Assembly (NCBI RefSeq): GCF_003148475.1
Contig: NZ_QGGG01000007.1
Span: 62,001-126,000 of the forward strand
Direction: 5' to 3'
DNA length: 64,000 bases
DNA from: Pseudaminobacter salicylatoxidans
Lineage (GTDB): Bacteria; Pseudomonadota; Alphaproteobacteria; Rhizobiales; Rhizobiaceae
In this document: piece after piece, positions 26,961-35,099 of the stretch
How the letters are laid out: each line of letters opens with the position of its first letter
Position numbering within the stretch: the first letter of the stretch is position 1
The notes under the pieces: model-generated
Database searches by the model: none
Told to the model about the DNA's origin: nothing
Seen by the model: only the letters and a program-made list of their open reading frames with translations
Made by a program: the position numbers and the translations under genes

Positions 26961-28139
26961 TTAAAGCTTCGCCAGCAGTTCGGGCGTGGGCCAGCCATCG
27001 ACCGGCAGGCCAAGGCGGATCTGCTCCTGGCGGATGGCCTCGCGCGTATTGGTGCCGAGCACCCCGTCGATGCCGCCGACGTCATAACCCTTGTCGTGCA
27101 GCTTCTGCTGCAACTGCTTCATGGCGTCGCCCACCAGCCCTTCCTGCGGGCTGCGGCCCTCGAAGGGCGGCTCGCCGGCAAGGCGCGCGGCCAGATGCGC
27201 GGCCGTCAGCGTGTAGACGATCGACTGGTTCCACTGAAGGTAGAAATCGTAATTGTCATAGCCGATGAAGGCCGGCCCCTTGTGCCCCATGGGCAGGATC
27301 ACGGCGGCCTTGAGCCCATTGTCCCGAAGCGGCTTGCCGTCGCGGTCGGTCACGCCCCATGCGTTGAGCTGGGAGATCGACAGCTTGTTGGTGCGGCCGG
27401 TTTCTTCCCATGGCATCTGGTCGGGCACGCGCACTTCCTGCAGCCAGGGCTCACCGGTCTTCCAGCCCCGCGAATGGATCTTCCTGGCCGTGGTCATGAT
27501 AACGTCCGGCACGCTGTTTCGCAGATCGACGATGCCGTCGCCGTCGCCGTCGACGCCGTTGTTCAGATAGTCGATGGGCAGGATCTGCGTCTGGCCGACC
27601 TCGCCGGCCCATGCGCCCGTGACGTTTTCGGGCAGGACGCCCCGGTCGATCAGGGTCAGCAGCGGCACGATCTGCCTGCGAAAGAGGTCGGGCCGGCGGC
27701 AGTCATGCGAAAGCGTCACCAGCGCGCTCAGCGTGTGAAAGTCGCCCTGCACGGCACCGAAATCGGTTTCCAGCGCCCAGAAGGCGGCGATCACGGGGCC
27801 GGGCACGCCATATTCCTGCTCGGCGCGCGCAAAGACGTCGGCATATTTCTTCAGATTGGCCACGCCATGCTTCAGCCGGTAGTCGGAAATCATGCGGCCT
27901 GAGAATTCGGCGAAGGTCTGGCTGAACACGCCTTGCGCGCGGTCGCGTTGCAGCACCTTGGGATCGATCTCGGCCTGGTCAAGCGCGGCGAGGCCCTTGG
28001 CGCCCACGCCGGCAGCCGCGGCCTCGGCATGCATGGCGCTCTTCCAGTCGGTGAAGTCGCCGCCACATTCCTGGGCCAGAGCCGGGGAAGCCACAAATAG
28101 GGCAAGCGCCGCCGCCAGTGCCTTAGATCGCGCCACCAT
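26961..28139 (-). CDS. Lytic murein transglycosylase, MltB/SltB type with peptidoglycan-binding domain
   Basis: A 392-residue periplasmic enzyme that cleaves the MurNAc-GlcNAc bond to 1,6-anhydro-muropeptides. The signal peptide ends near ALA (21-23). An SLT_2 domain covers about 30-315, with the catalytic Glu in AAFWALETDFG and the family segments GEVGQTQILP and NGVDGDGDG. A PG_binding_1 domain covers the last 60 residues (LQQKLHDKGYDVGGIDGVLG). No lipobox is present, so it is soluble rather than a lipoprotein like E. coli MltB. The start is ATG 28139 after CTGGAG. It begins a run of cell-wall enzymes. Confidence 0.93.
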   Translation of the reverse strand: MVARSKALAAALALFVASPALAQECGGDFTDWKSAMHAEAAAAGVGAKGLAALDQAEIDPKVLQRDRAQGVFSQTFAEFSGRMISDYRLKHGVANLKKYADVFARAEQEYGVPGPVIAAFWALETDFGAVQGDFHTLSALVTLSHDCRRPDLFRRQIVPLLTLIDRGVLPENVTGAWAGEVGQTQILPIDYLNNGVDGDGDGIVDLRNSVPDVIMTTARKIHSRGWKTGEPWLQEVRVPDQMPWEETGRTNKLSISQLNAWGVTDRDGKPLRDNGLKAAVILPMGHKGPAFIGYDNYDFYLQWNQSIVYTLTAAHLAARLAGEPPFEGRSPQEGLVGDAMKQLQQKLHDKGYDVGGIDGVLGTNTREAIRQEQIRLGLPVDGWPTPELLAKL

Positions 28140-28335
28140 CGTGACCACTCCAGTCTTATCGAGAATTCGTATCATCTGTTGCCCCGCCGATATGGCGAAA
28201 AACAGGCAGCCGGCCCATACCTCCGGTTGCGCCGGGATGGAAGCGGGATTTCATGGTTTCGGGCGCTCTGACGTCGATTTGAACGGAAGCGTATCCATCA
28301 GGCCGCAATTGCACGGTGGCCGGGGCCGCAAGGGA

Positions 28336-29151
28336 TCAGACGGCGTTTTCCTTCAGCCACTTCTTCCAGGCCGCCTCGTTGCCGTTGAAGACATTGATGT
28401 CGGCATTGCCCCTTATGCCGGGCACGACGCCGGTGCCGGTATATTGCCAGAAGGTGAAGGGATGGCTGCCATAGCGCTCTGCCGGGTGCCCTGCCACCGA
28501 GCGCAACCAATAGGGATAGTCGCGGAAGCCGGCGAGCTGGTTGTCGTCGAAGAAATCGATCGAGGTGTAGATGATCGGCTTCTTGCCATAGTGCTTTTCA
28601 ACGATCTGAAGGAACGTCTTCATTTCGCGGCGCACGGTCGCCGGGTCGGGCCGCAGCTTGCAGGTGGGCGAGGAAGGGTTCCACTCCATGTCGAGCACCG
28701 GCGGCAGCGCGTTGCGCTCGCGCGGCACGTTGCGGATGAACCACGCCGCCTGCTCCGCGGCAGGACGGCAGAAGTAATAGAAGTGATAGGCCGCGCGCGG
28801 TATCCCCGCGGCCCTGGTGGCCTGCCAGTGCTCGGCGAAATAGTCGTCCACGCGGTCACCGCCCTCGGTCGCCTTGACGAAGGCAAAGGAAATGCCGCTT
28901 GCGCGCGCCTGGCGCCAGTCCACCGAGGTCTGGTATTTCGAGACATCCGTGCCGTGCACCGGATGTTCCCACGGCTTGCGCGCGACCCAGTCATGCGGGT
29001 CGCTATCGTCGAAGCGGGGATAGCGTACCATTACCGCGCCCTGGGTGATGACCTCGGAGGTGACGCGTTGCGTGCCGGCCGGGACGAGATCGTCCACCGT
29101 GCTGCAGGCGCCAAGCACGCCAAGCAGGATCAGAGCAGCAAGACGGCGCAT
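28336..29151 (-). CDS. GH25 lysozyme-like lipoprotein
   Basis: A 271-residue lipoprotein with lipobox LGAC (Cys16) and a glycoside hydrolase family 25 domain (about 65-265), an N-acetylmuramidase fold. The active-site residues fit: DVSKYQ with D69, E96 in FVKATEGG, and D154/E156 in PVLDMEW. GH25 enzymes are commoner in phages and Gram-positives, but chromosomal lipoprotein versions are known in rhizobia, and no phage genes are near. It would act at the periplasmic face of a membrane. Divergent from the beta-lactamase-fold gene; 195 bp separate it from the transglycosylase start. Confidence 0.92.
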   Translation of the reverse strand: MRRLAALILLGVLGACSTVDDLVPAGTQRVTSEVITQGAVMVRYPRFDDSDPHDWVARKPWEHPVHGTDVSKYQTSVDWRQARASGISFAFVKATEGGDRVDDYFAEHWQATRAAGIPRAAYHFYYFCRPAAEQAAWFIRNVPRERNALPPVLDMEWNPSSPTCKLRPDPATVRREMKTFLQIVEKHYGKKPIIYTSIDFFDDNQLAGFRDYPYWLRSVAGHPAERYGSHPFTFWQYTGTGVVPGIRGNADINVFNGNEAAWKKWLKENAV

Positions 29152-29375
29152 CGCTTCTCCTTTGGCGGGCCGGCGGGCCGGCCCGGAATGCCGGGAGCGC
29201 GTGCCCCGGACACGCGCGGTTTCAGGTGATTGGTCCCTCTCTTCCCATGCAGCCGGGCAGGACTTCCCTCAGTCATGGCCCAGCATGGTTGATTTTCGGT
29301 TGACGGCGCTCTCCTGGTTGCAAAATTTGCGTGAGGAATCGTCAGAAGTCCAGTGCCGGAGTGGAGGGGAAGCGG

Positions 29376-30773
29376 ATGCGCACTTTGCTGAAAGCCGTGA
29401 AGTGGGTTGCCGGGCTGGTCGTTGTCGCGCTCGTCATCCTCTGCCTATGGCTCTACGCCGCCCCGCCGGCTCTGATCCGGGTGGCGGCGGGCTATACCGC
29501 CAAGATCGTCTGCTCCAACGTTTTCGTTGCCGGCCGCGACGCCCAGGACGTGCTGGCGACGGATGTGCAGGCACCCGGCCACCCGGTGCTGCGGCTGATG
29601 TCGGCCGAGGTCGATTCCGAGAAAGCCACGGTCTCGGCCGGGCTGTTCGGTCTGTTCGGCGGCGGCCTTGCCGTGGCGCGCGACAATGGCGGCTGCGCGA
29701 CGGTGCCGGACGGCAATGTTGCCGCGGCGAAGGCCTTCTCGCAGGAGCCGCCGGCGGAAGGCATCGACCCGCATTCGCTTTGGCCGCGCGGGGAGCGCGT
29801 CGAACCCTCGCAGAACCAGATCGTCAATACCATTCTCGACGATGCCGGAGGGACGGGTCCGGGCATGCGCGCGGTGGTGGTGATCAAGGACGGCCGCATC
29901 GTCGGTGAGCGCTATGGCGACGGATTTTCGCCCTCCACGCCGCTGCTCGGCTGGTCGATGACCAAGACGGTCAACGCCGCGATCATCGGCACGTTGATGA
30001 AGGCGCACAAGACGTCGCTGGAGGCGACCGCTCTGTTCGATGCCTGGAAGGATGACGACAGGGCGAAAATCAGCCTCGCCGACCTGATGGCGATGTCGTC
30101 CGGCCTGGAATTCAATGAGGATTATGGCGCGGTGGCCGATGTCACGCGCATGCTCTATCTGGAGCCTGACATGGCGGGTTTTGCGCAAGCCAAGCCGCTC
30201 GCCGGCGAAATCGGCAAGGTATGGAGCTACTCCAGCGGCACGGCGGTGATGCTGTCGCGCCTGTGGCAGAATGCAGTGGGCAACCGCGCGGTGGCGCTGG
30301 CCTGGCCGCGCACGGCGCTGTTCGATCCGCTGGGCATGACGAGCGCGGTGATGGAAACCGATGCCCGCGGCACCTTTGTCGGCTCTTCTTATTTATATGC
30401 CACGGCGCATGACTGGGCACGCTTTGCGCAGTTCCTGATCGATGATGGCATGTGGAACGGCGTGCCCCTGCTGCCCGAGGGGTTTGTTTCCTGGATGCGC
30501 GAGCCGGCGCCCGCTTCCCACGGCCGCTACGGGCGTGGCCAGCTCTGGCTGGTCGGGCCGAAGGAGGAAGTGCCGGGACGCGAAGAAGGCGGCTTCGACC
30601 TGCCGTCCGATACGTTCTGGATGCTCGGCCATGACGGCCAGTCCATCGCCATCGTGCCTTCGCAAAAGCTGGCAGTCATCCGGCTCGGCCTGACGCCCGA
30701 CAGTCTCGGCTATCGCCCGCAGGCGATGGTGGCGGCGCTTGTCAAGGCGCTGGAGACGGAGATCGACCGCTGA
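29376..30773 (+). CDS. Membrane-anchored beta-lactamase-fold serine hydrolase
   Basis: A 465-residue protein with an N-terminal membrane anchor (about 10-28) and a class C beta-lactamase/D,D-peptidase-like domain from residue 150 on. The SxxK motif is S194-M-T-K197, a YSS segment follows as the second motif, and HDG takes the place of KTG, as in many esterase- or EstB-like members. The 120 residues before the domain have no family match. Neighbouring wall enzymes suggest a peptidoglycan or lipid ester substrate, but resistance or esterase activity cannot be excluded. The start at ATG 29376 follows GGAGGGGAA. Confidence 0.88.
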   Translation: MRTLLKAVKWVAGLVVVALVILCLWLYAAPPALIRVAAGYTAKIVCSNVFVAGRDAQDVLATDVQAPGHPVLRLMSAEVDSEKATVSAGLFGLFGGGLAVARDNGGCATVPDGNVAAAKAFSQEPPAEGIDPHSLWPRGERVEPSQNQIVNTILDDAGGTGPGMRAVVVIKDGRIVGERYGDGFSPSTPLLGWSMTKTVNAAIIGTLMKAHKTSLEATALFDAWKDDDRAKISLADLMAMSSGLEFNEDYGAVADVTRMLYLEPDMAGFAQAKPLAGEIGKVWSYSSGTAVMLSRLWQNAVGNRAVALAWPRTALFDPLGMTSAVMETDARGTFVGSSYLYATAHDWARFAQFLIDDGMWNGVPLLPEGFVSWMREPAPASHGRYGRGQLWLVGPKEEVPGREEGGFDLPSDTFWMLGHDGQSIAIVPSQKLAVIRLGLTPDSLGYRPQAMVAALVKALETEIDR

Positions 30774-30888
30774 CGAAATGTTTCCTTGAGTCAGCGTAGT
30801 TGACGAAACCGAATGCCCGGTCACGCCGTTTTGAAGGCGACTGCCCGGTGTCTCCCGCACCGGGCCTGACTGGTGAAGGAGAACATTT

Positions 30889-31107
30889 ATGAAGAAAGCC
30901 ATTCTCGCGTCTGCCGCCGCCGTAGCCCTGTTCGGCATTGCCGCCTGCAGCGACAACACCGACAACACGACGACACAGAGCACGACGCCGCCGGCCAACG
31001 AACAAAGCTCGCCGCCGGCCGCTGCTCCGACCACGCCCGCGCCCGACACCAACACGGGCACCGGCGGAACCATGCAGCAGCAACAGCCCGCCGCGCCTGC
31101 TCAGTAA
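30889..31107 (+). CDS. Small Pro/Thr-rich lipoprotein
   Basis: A 72-residue lipoprotein. The signal ends in a lipobox (IAAC, Cys20); the mature part of about 52 residues is almost wholly Thr, Pro, Ala, Gln, Asn and Ser, so it is probably disordered. Its function is unknown; it could be a spacer or anchor at the outer membrane. A strong ribosome site (GGTGAAGGAG) precedes the ATG, and a perfect hairpin lies 42 bp past the stop. It is expressed alone or after the serine hydrolase gene, 115 bp upstream. Confidence 0.75.
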   Translation: MKKAILASAAAVALFGIAACSDNTDNTTTQSTTPPANEQSSPPAAAPTTPAPDTNTGTGGTMQQQQPAAPAQ

Positions 31108-31148
31108 AACGACAGGCAGTCCCCCAAATTCGCGGCGTCTGCTGCGCG

Positions 31149-31174
31149 AAAGGCCGGGTTTCCCCGGCCTTTCT
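31149..31174 (+). terminator. Hairpin after the small lipoprotein gene
   Basis: An 11-bp perfect stem (GAAAGGCCGGG / CCCGGCCTTTC) with a 4-base loop. It lacks a long T run but lies just after the lipoprotein gene. Confidence 0.65.
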
Positions 31175-31257
31175 GCCATGGTCTCGACCAAACCCGAAGC
31201 GCGCCCGGTCGAACAAACCCTCTCGCATAAAGCGGCATTCCAGCTTAAGAAACGGCC

Positions 31258-31977
31258 ATGTCGATTTGGGCGCGCATTGGCGATTTCTTCGTTTTCCTCT
31301 CTTCCTCGGCTGCCAACGGTATCGGAGATGTCGTCGAGGCCGTCCGCACCCTGTTCCAGGGGGATGCGGAACTGCGTCGCCGCGTCGCCTTCTCGGTGGC
31401 GATGATTGCGCTGTCGGCGAAGATGGCCAAGGCGGACGGCGTCGTCACGCAGGATGAGATTCGGGCCTTCCGCGAGATTTTCTCGGTGCCGCCCGAAGAA
31501 GAGCGTAACGTCGCCCGCCTCTACGACTTCGCCAGGCAGGATGTCGCCGGTTTCGAATATTACGCCCGGCGCATGGCTTCGCTCTGCGGCACGGGACACA
31601 AGAATTGCGCCATGCTGGAGGACATCCTCGACGGCCTGTTCCATATCGCCAAGGCTGACGGTCTGTTGCACGAGCGCGAAAGCTGGTTCCTGAAGCGCGT
31701 GTCGGAAATCTTCCGCATCGAGGAGAGCCACTACCAGACGATCCTGGCGCGGCATCTCGACCTGGGCGACGCCGACCCCTACCGCGTGCTGGGCATCGGA
31801 CGTGACCGGCCTTTTTCCGATGTGCGCGCGCACTATCGCCGGTTGATCGCCCATAATCATCCTGACAGGCTCATCGCCCGCGGCCTGCCGGAAGAATTCA
31901 TCCGCATCGCCACAAGCCGGGTCGCCGCCATCAACGCCGCCTATGAACTGATCGAAAAGGCGGCGCGGGCGGCATGA
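31258..31977 (+). CDS. TerB-DnaJ (DjlA-like) co-chaperone
   Basis: A 239-residue protein with an N-terminal TerB-like helical domain (about 35-150) and a C-terminal J domain (171-239) whose HPD tripeptide is at 201-203. This order matches DjlA, a membrane-linked DnaK co-chaperone. Here the N-terminal segment is only weakly hydrophobic, so membrane attachment is uncertain. The J domain should stimulate DnaK ATPase. The stop overlaps the amidase gene by four bases; coupling of a J protein with a peptidoglycan amidase is a recurrent rhizobial pair, but the link is not explained. Confidence 0.9.
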   Translation: MSIWARIGDFFVFLSSSAANGIGDVVEAVRTLFQGDAELRRRVAFSVAMIALSAKMAKADGVVTQDEIRAFREIFSVPPEEERNVARLYDFARQDVAGFEYYARRMASLCGTGHKNCAMLEDILDGLFHIAKADGLLHERESWFLKRVSEIFRIEESHYQTILARHLDLGDADPYRVLGIGRDRPFSDVRAHYRRLIAHNHPDRLIARGLPEEFIRIATSRVAAINAAYELIEKAARAA

Positions 31978-32738
31978 GCGGATTTCTGCCCGACCATCCC
32001 GGCGCCGATGTGAGGGTTTCGCCCAATTTCACCCCAAGGCGCGGCACCGATCGGCCGGACATGGTCATTCTTCACTATACGGGAATGCCCACCGGCGACG
32101 GCGCCGAGGCGTGGCTGTGCGACCCGGTGAGCGAGGTTTCGTCGCATTATCTGGTGCATGAGGACGGGCGCATCGTGCAGATGGTGCGCGAGCGCGACCG
32201 TGCATGGCATGCCGGCAGAAGTTCCTGGCAGGGCAACACCGACGTGAATTCATGGTCGGTGGGCATCGAAATCGTCAATCCGGGGCACGAATTGGGCTAT
32301 CCCGCCTTTCCGAAGTGCCAGATTGCGGCCGTAATTGAGCTTTGCCGGGGCATAATCGAGCGCCACGGCATGACGCCGGAACGAATTTTAGCACATTCTG
32401 ATGTGGCACCCGGTCGCAAGGTTGATCCGGGGGAAAAGTTTCCGTGGGCCATCCTGGCGCGCGCCGGCATCGGCCATTTCGTTTCCCCGGCCAATGTCCG
32501 CAGCGGCGCAGCGTTTGGGCGCGGCGATGCGGGGGCGGGCGTCGAAGAATTGCAGTCGATGCTGGCGATATATGGATACGGCGTTGAAATAACGGGATCT
32601 TTCGACGCGGAAACGGAAATTGTCGTGGCGGCCTTCCAGCGCCATTTTCGTCCCCGCAGGGTCGATGGCATCGCCGATCCCGCGACCGTCGAGACGCTGC
32701 GCCGCCTGCTTTGGGCGCTTCCCGAACGCTTTGCGTGA
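31974..32738 (+). CDS. N-acetylmuramoyl-L-alanine amidase (AmiD/AmpD family) with PG-binding domain
   Basis: A 254-residue Zn amidase that removes the stem peptide from MurNAc. The Amidase_2 domain covers about 15-165: the first Zn His is in ILHYTGM, the second in LAHSDVAPGRKVDPG together with the Asp ligand. A PG_binding_1 domain follows (GVEELQSMLAIYGYGVEITG). There is no signal peptide, so it is either cytoplasmic like AmpD, recycling anhydro-muropeptides, or exported by another route; the two-domain form resembles AmiD, which is a lipoprotein. The start lies in the J-protein stop (ATGA). Confidence 0.9.
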   Translation: MSGFLPDHPGADVRVSPNFTPRRGTDRPDMVILHYTGMPTGDGAEAWLCDPVSEVSSHYLVHEDGRIVQMVRERDRAWHAGRSSWQGNTDVNSWSVGIEIVNPGHELGYPAFPKCQIAAVIELCRGIIERHGMTPERILAHSDVAPGRKVDPGEKFPWAILARAGIGHFVSPANVRSGAAFGRGDAGAGVEELQSMLAIYGYGVEITGSFDAETEIVVAAFQRHFRPRRVDGIADPATVETLRRLLWALPERFA

Positions 32739-32923
32739 AGTATTGCTGCCGGCCAACAGGTTACATTTTGTCATGTAATGTGATTTCGGCAGCCTTCATT
32801 GCCGCCCAATCGGTTGGCAAATCCCTTTGCGTGTGACGGCCAGGCTATCTCGAAGATGGCTTGCTGTTGAGTAAGGGTATGCTGCGTGACTCGATCGCGC
32901 GGCCAAGAATAGACAAGGTACAC

Positions 32924-33697
32924 ATGAAAAAACTGACCGCGACAGCGGCAGCTGTTGCTGCCGTGCTGACGAGCTTTGCCGCAAACGCCCAGCCTCATAC
33001 ATCGAAAGTCTCCAGATCGGCGCAAAACGTCTCCGTCGCTTCTGCGGAAGGCCTTCCGGGAGTGTCGTCGCATCAGAAGGTTGCGCTGAACACCACGGAG
33101 CAGAAGTCCTCCACCAAGAAGACCGCGAAGACCTCGAAGAAGGTCCATACCAGCAAGAAGAAGACGACGAAAAAGACGAAGAAGACCGCCCGCGTCGCCA
33201 AGCAGCAGCGCACCAAGGTGGTCGTGAACACGAAGACCGGTTATCCGGGCATCGACGGCACCAAGACCTCGTCGATCGCTTCGCTGTTCGGCGGTGCCGT
33301 CAAGTCCGATGCCCGCTTCGCCAATGTCCAGTACAGCCAGATCGTTTCCCGCTACGCTTCGGCCTATGGCGTTCCGGTGGCGCTTGCCCATGCCGTCATC
33401 AAGGTCGAGAGCAACTACCGGTCCAACGCGCGCGGTGGCGCCGGTGAGATCGGACTGATGCAGATCAAGCCTGCCACGGCCCGCATGATGGGTTACAGCG
33501 GCAGCGCCAAAGGGCTGTTCGATCCCGAAACCAACATCAAGTTCGGCATGAAGTATCTGGCGCTCGCCCATTCGCTCGGCGGTGGCAGCACCTGCGGGAC
33601 GATCCTGAAATACAATGCCGGCCATGGCGCCAAGCGCATGAATCCGGTTTCGGCGGCCTATTGCAGCAAGGTCAAGCAGCAGCTCGCGTTGAACTGA
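32924..33697 (+). CDS. SLT-domain lytic transglycosylase with Lys-rich linker
   Basis: A 257-residue periplasmic protein. The signal peptide ends at ANA (residues 20-22). Residues 55-105 form a Lys/Thr-rich linker with about 20 Lys, able to bind anionic wall polymers. The C-terminal SLT domain (about 140-250) has the catalytic Glu in AVIKVESNYR, the motif GEIGLMQIKPATA, and YNAGHG near the end. The start is ATG 32924; the frame is open 21 codons upstream without a ribosome site. It lies just before rnpB and the dcw cluster. Confidence 0.92.
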   Translation: MKKLTATAAAVAAVLTSFAANAQPHTSKVSRSAQNVSVASAEGLPGVSSHQKVALNTTEQKSSTKKTAKTSKKVHTSKKKTTKKTKKTARVAKQQRTKVVVNTKTGYPGIDGTKTSSIASLFGGAVKSDARFANVQYSQIVSRYASAYGVPVALAHAVIKVESNYRSNARGGAGEIGLMQIKPATARMMGYSGSAKGLFDPETNIKFGMKYLALAHSLGGGSTCGTILKYNAGHGAKRMNPVSAAYCSKVKQQLALN

Positions 33698-33785
33698 TGC
33701 GGGTTGTCGGGGGACAAATCGCCCGGTTCGGCCATGCAGGCAGGCTTTTTCATTTGCGTTTTGCCGCGCGAATGACTTTATACGC

Positions 33786-34190
33786 ATGCCAGCTGGCCGG
33801 GCGACCGCACTCGCAAGCGCCGAAAGGACGCGAGTGAGGAAAGTCCGGGCTCCATGGAAACACGGTGCCGGATAACGACCGGCGGGGGCGACCCCAGGGA
33901 CAGTGCCACAGAAAGCAAACCGCCGCGATTTCTTTCGCGGTAAGGGTGAAAGGGTGGGGTAAGAGCCCACCGCGCGACTGGCAACAGGAGCGGCACGGTA
34001 AACCCCACCGGGAGCAAAACCGAATAGGGACGACGCGAGGGGCGACCCTCAGGGCTGTTTCCGGCCCAGTCGTCCGGGTAGGTTGCATGAGGCGCATGGC
34101 AACATGCGTCCAAGATGAATGGTCGCCACGTTCTTGAGCCGCAAGGCCCAAGGGCCATACAGAACCCGGCTTACAGGCCGGCTGGCATAT
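33786..34190 (+). ncRNA. rnpB: RNase P RNA (class A)
   Basis: The catalytic RNA of RNase P, which trims tRNA 5' ends. Helix P1 is formed by ATGCCAGC (33786-33793) and GCTGGCAT (34181-34188). The universal core segment GAGGAAAGTCCGGGCTCC follows P1, then ACAGAAAGCAAACCGCC, then the GTAAGGGTGAAAGGGTGGGG and AAGAGCCCACCG segments, and CTTACAGGCCGGCTGG at the 3' end. The size of about 405 bases fits alphaproteobacterial type A. It lies between a transglycosylase gene and the dcw cluster. End coordinates are within a few bases. Confidence 0.95.
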
Positions 34191-34631
34191 CTCCTTCTCT
34201 CGACATCGTCGATCCGCGTTCCGGGACGTCGCCTGCAGATGCAGGGGGCGGTTGCGGGCATTGAGGTCGATGAGGCGGGGCGGCCGCGCATTTCATGAGC
34301 AATGAATTAACGGGCCGGTGTCGGCATAAACGGTTCGTTAGGCTTAATGGACGATAAAGGTTGCAATGCCGCCGTGTCGCTCAGGATGACCGGCAATGCG
34401 GCTGTCGTGCAGTTCGTTCCCGTTGACGCCCATATTGGCCCATGTTATCCCATTCGGACAATCAAGACTTCGTTTCGGTTCCGGGTGAAGCGTTCCCCAA
34501 GCGGGTAGCCGCGGCGGCAACGCGCATTGGCATTTTTGCGTTTGAGAACCGGAATGCAGGGGCGAAGGCGCGCCTGCCGGCCCATTTGGCGGGGCGCGCG
34601 GCGGGCGGCATGACGGAGGCGGCTAGATCGA
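34191..34631. other. Spacer between rnpB and mraZ
   Basis: A 441-bp region without a supported gene. Its right half holds the probable dcw promoter and MraZ-like boxes (34419-34453). The 5' leader from there to mraZ is about 175 bases. An open frame running into rsmH from 34442 is not used, since rsmH has its own start. Confidence 0.6.
34419..34453 (+). promoter_or_regulatory. dcw promoter with 10-bp-periodic MraZ-like boxes
   Basis: CCCA occurs at 34429, 34439 and 34449, with a degenerate CCCG at 34419: direct repeats of exactly 10 bp, read as ATGGG on the minus strand. E. coli MraZ binds TGGGN direct repeats with this period at its own promoter. A possible -35 TTGACG (34423-34428) and -10 TATCCC (34446-34451), 17 bp apart, overlap the boxes. 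Confidence 0.6.
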
Positions 34632-35099
34632 ATGACGGACCGGTTTCTGTCCAGCGCGGTGAACAGGATCGACGCCAAGGGCCGCGTCTCGGTTCCGGCG
34701 CATTTCCGTTCCGTACTGCAGAAGCGCGGCTATGGCGAGCTTTACGCGCTGCGCGCGCTGGACATTCCGGCGCTGGATGTGGGCGGGCTCGACCTGCTCG
34801 ATCGGTACGAGCAGCGCATTGCGCTGGAAGATCCTTTCCTGCAGACGGCGGACGACATGTCGTTCTTCTGCCATGGCGACGGGATGTTCCTGAAGCTCGA
34901 CCAGGATGGCCGCATCACGGTCACGGATTTCATGCGCGAGCACACGGGCATTTCCTCGGAGGTGGCATTCGTGGGGCGCGGCGCCTTTTTCCAGATGTGG
35001 GAGCCGGAGCGGCTGCGCGCCTATGGGGCGCAGGTGCGCTCGCGGCTTATGAAGCTTCGGCAGGGGACAGGCGTGAAGCAGGCAGGAGAGACGGAGTGA
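34632..35099 (+). CDS. mraZ: Transcriptional regulator MraZ
   Basis: A 155-residue DNA-binding protein with two SpoVT/AbrB-like swapped-hairpin halves, each with a DxxxR signature (DAKGR near residue 14 and DQDGR near 91). MraZ forms ring oligomers and represses the dcw promoter by binding TGGG direct repeats; such repeats are visible about 180 bp upstream. It is slightly longer than the E. coli protein, with a basic C-terminus. Its stop overlaps the rsmH start (TGATG). As first gene of the cluster it likely sets expression of the whole unit. Confidence 0.95.
   Translation: MTDRFLSSAVNRIDAKGRVSVPAHFRSVLQKRGYGELYALRALDIPALDVGGLDLLDRYEQRIALEDPFLQTADDMSFFCHGDGMFLKLDQDGRITVTDFMREHTGISSEVAFVGRGAFFQMWEPERLRAYGAQVRSRLMKLRQGTGVKQAGETE

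Noticed and set aside
28336-29151. Prophage remnant because of the GH25 lysozyme
   Set aside because: It carries a lipoprotein signal, host-like composition and no phage neighbours.
29152-29375. CRISPR or tandem repeat (GGCCGG-rich stretch)
   Set aside because: Only a short GC-rich run; no regular repeat-spacer structure here or anywhere in the window.
34442-35098. N-terminal extension of rsmH
   Set aside because: The frame is open but overlaps mraZ and shows no family match; rsmH has a normal coupled ATG at 35099.
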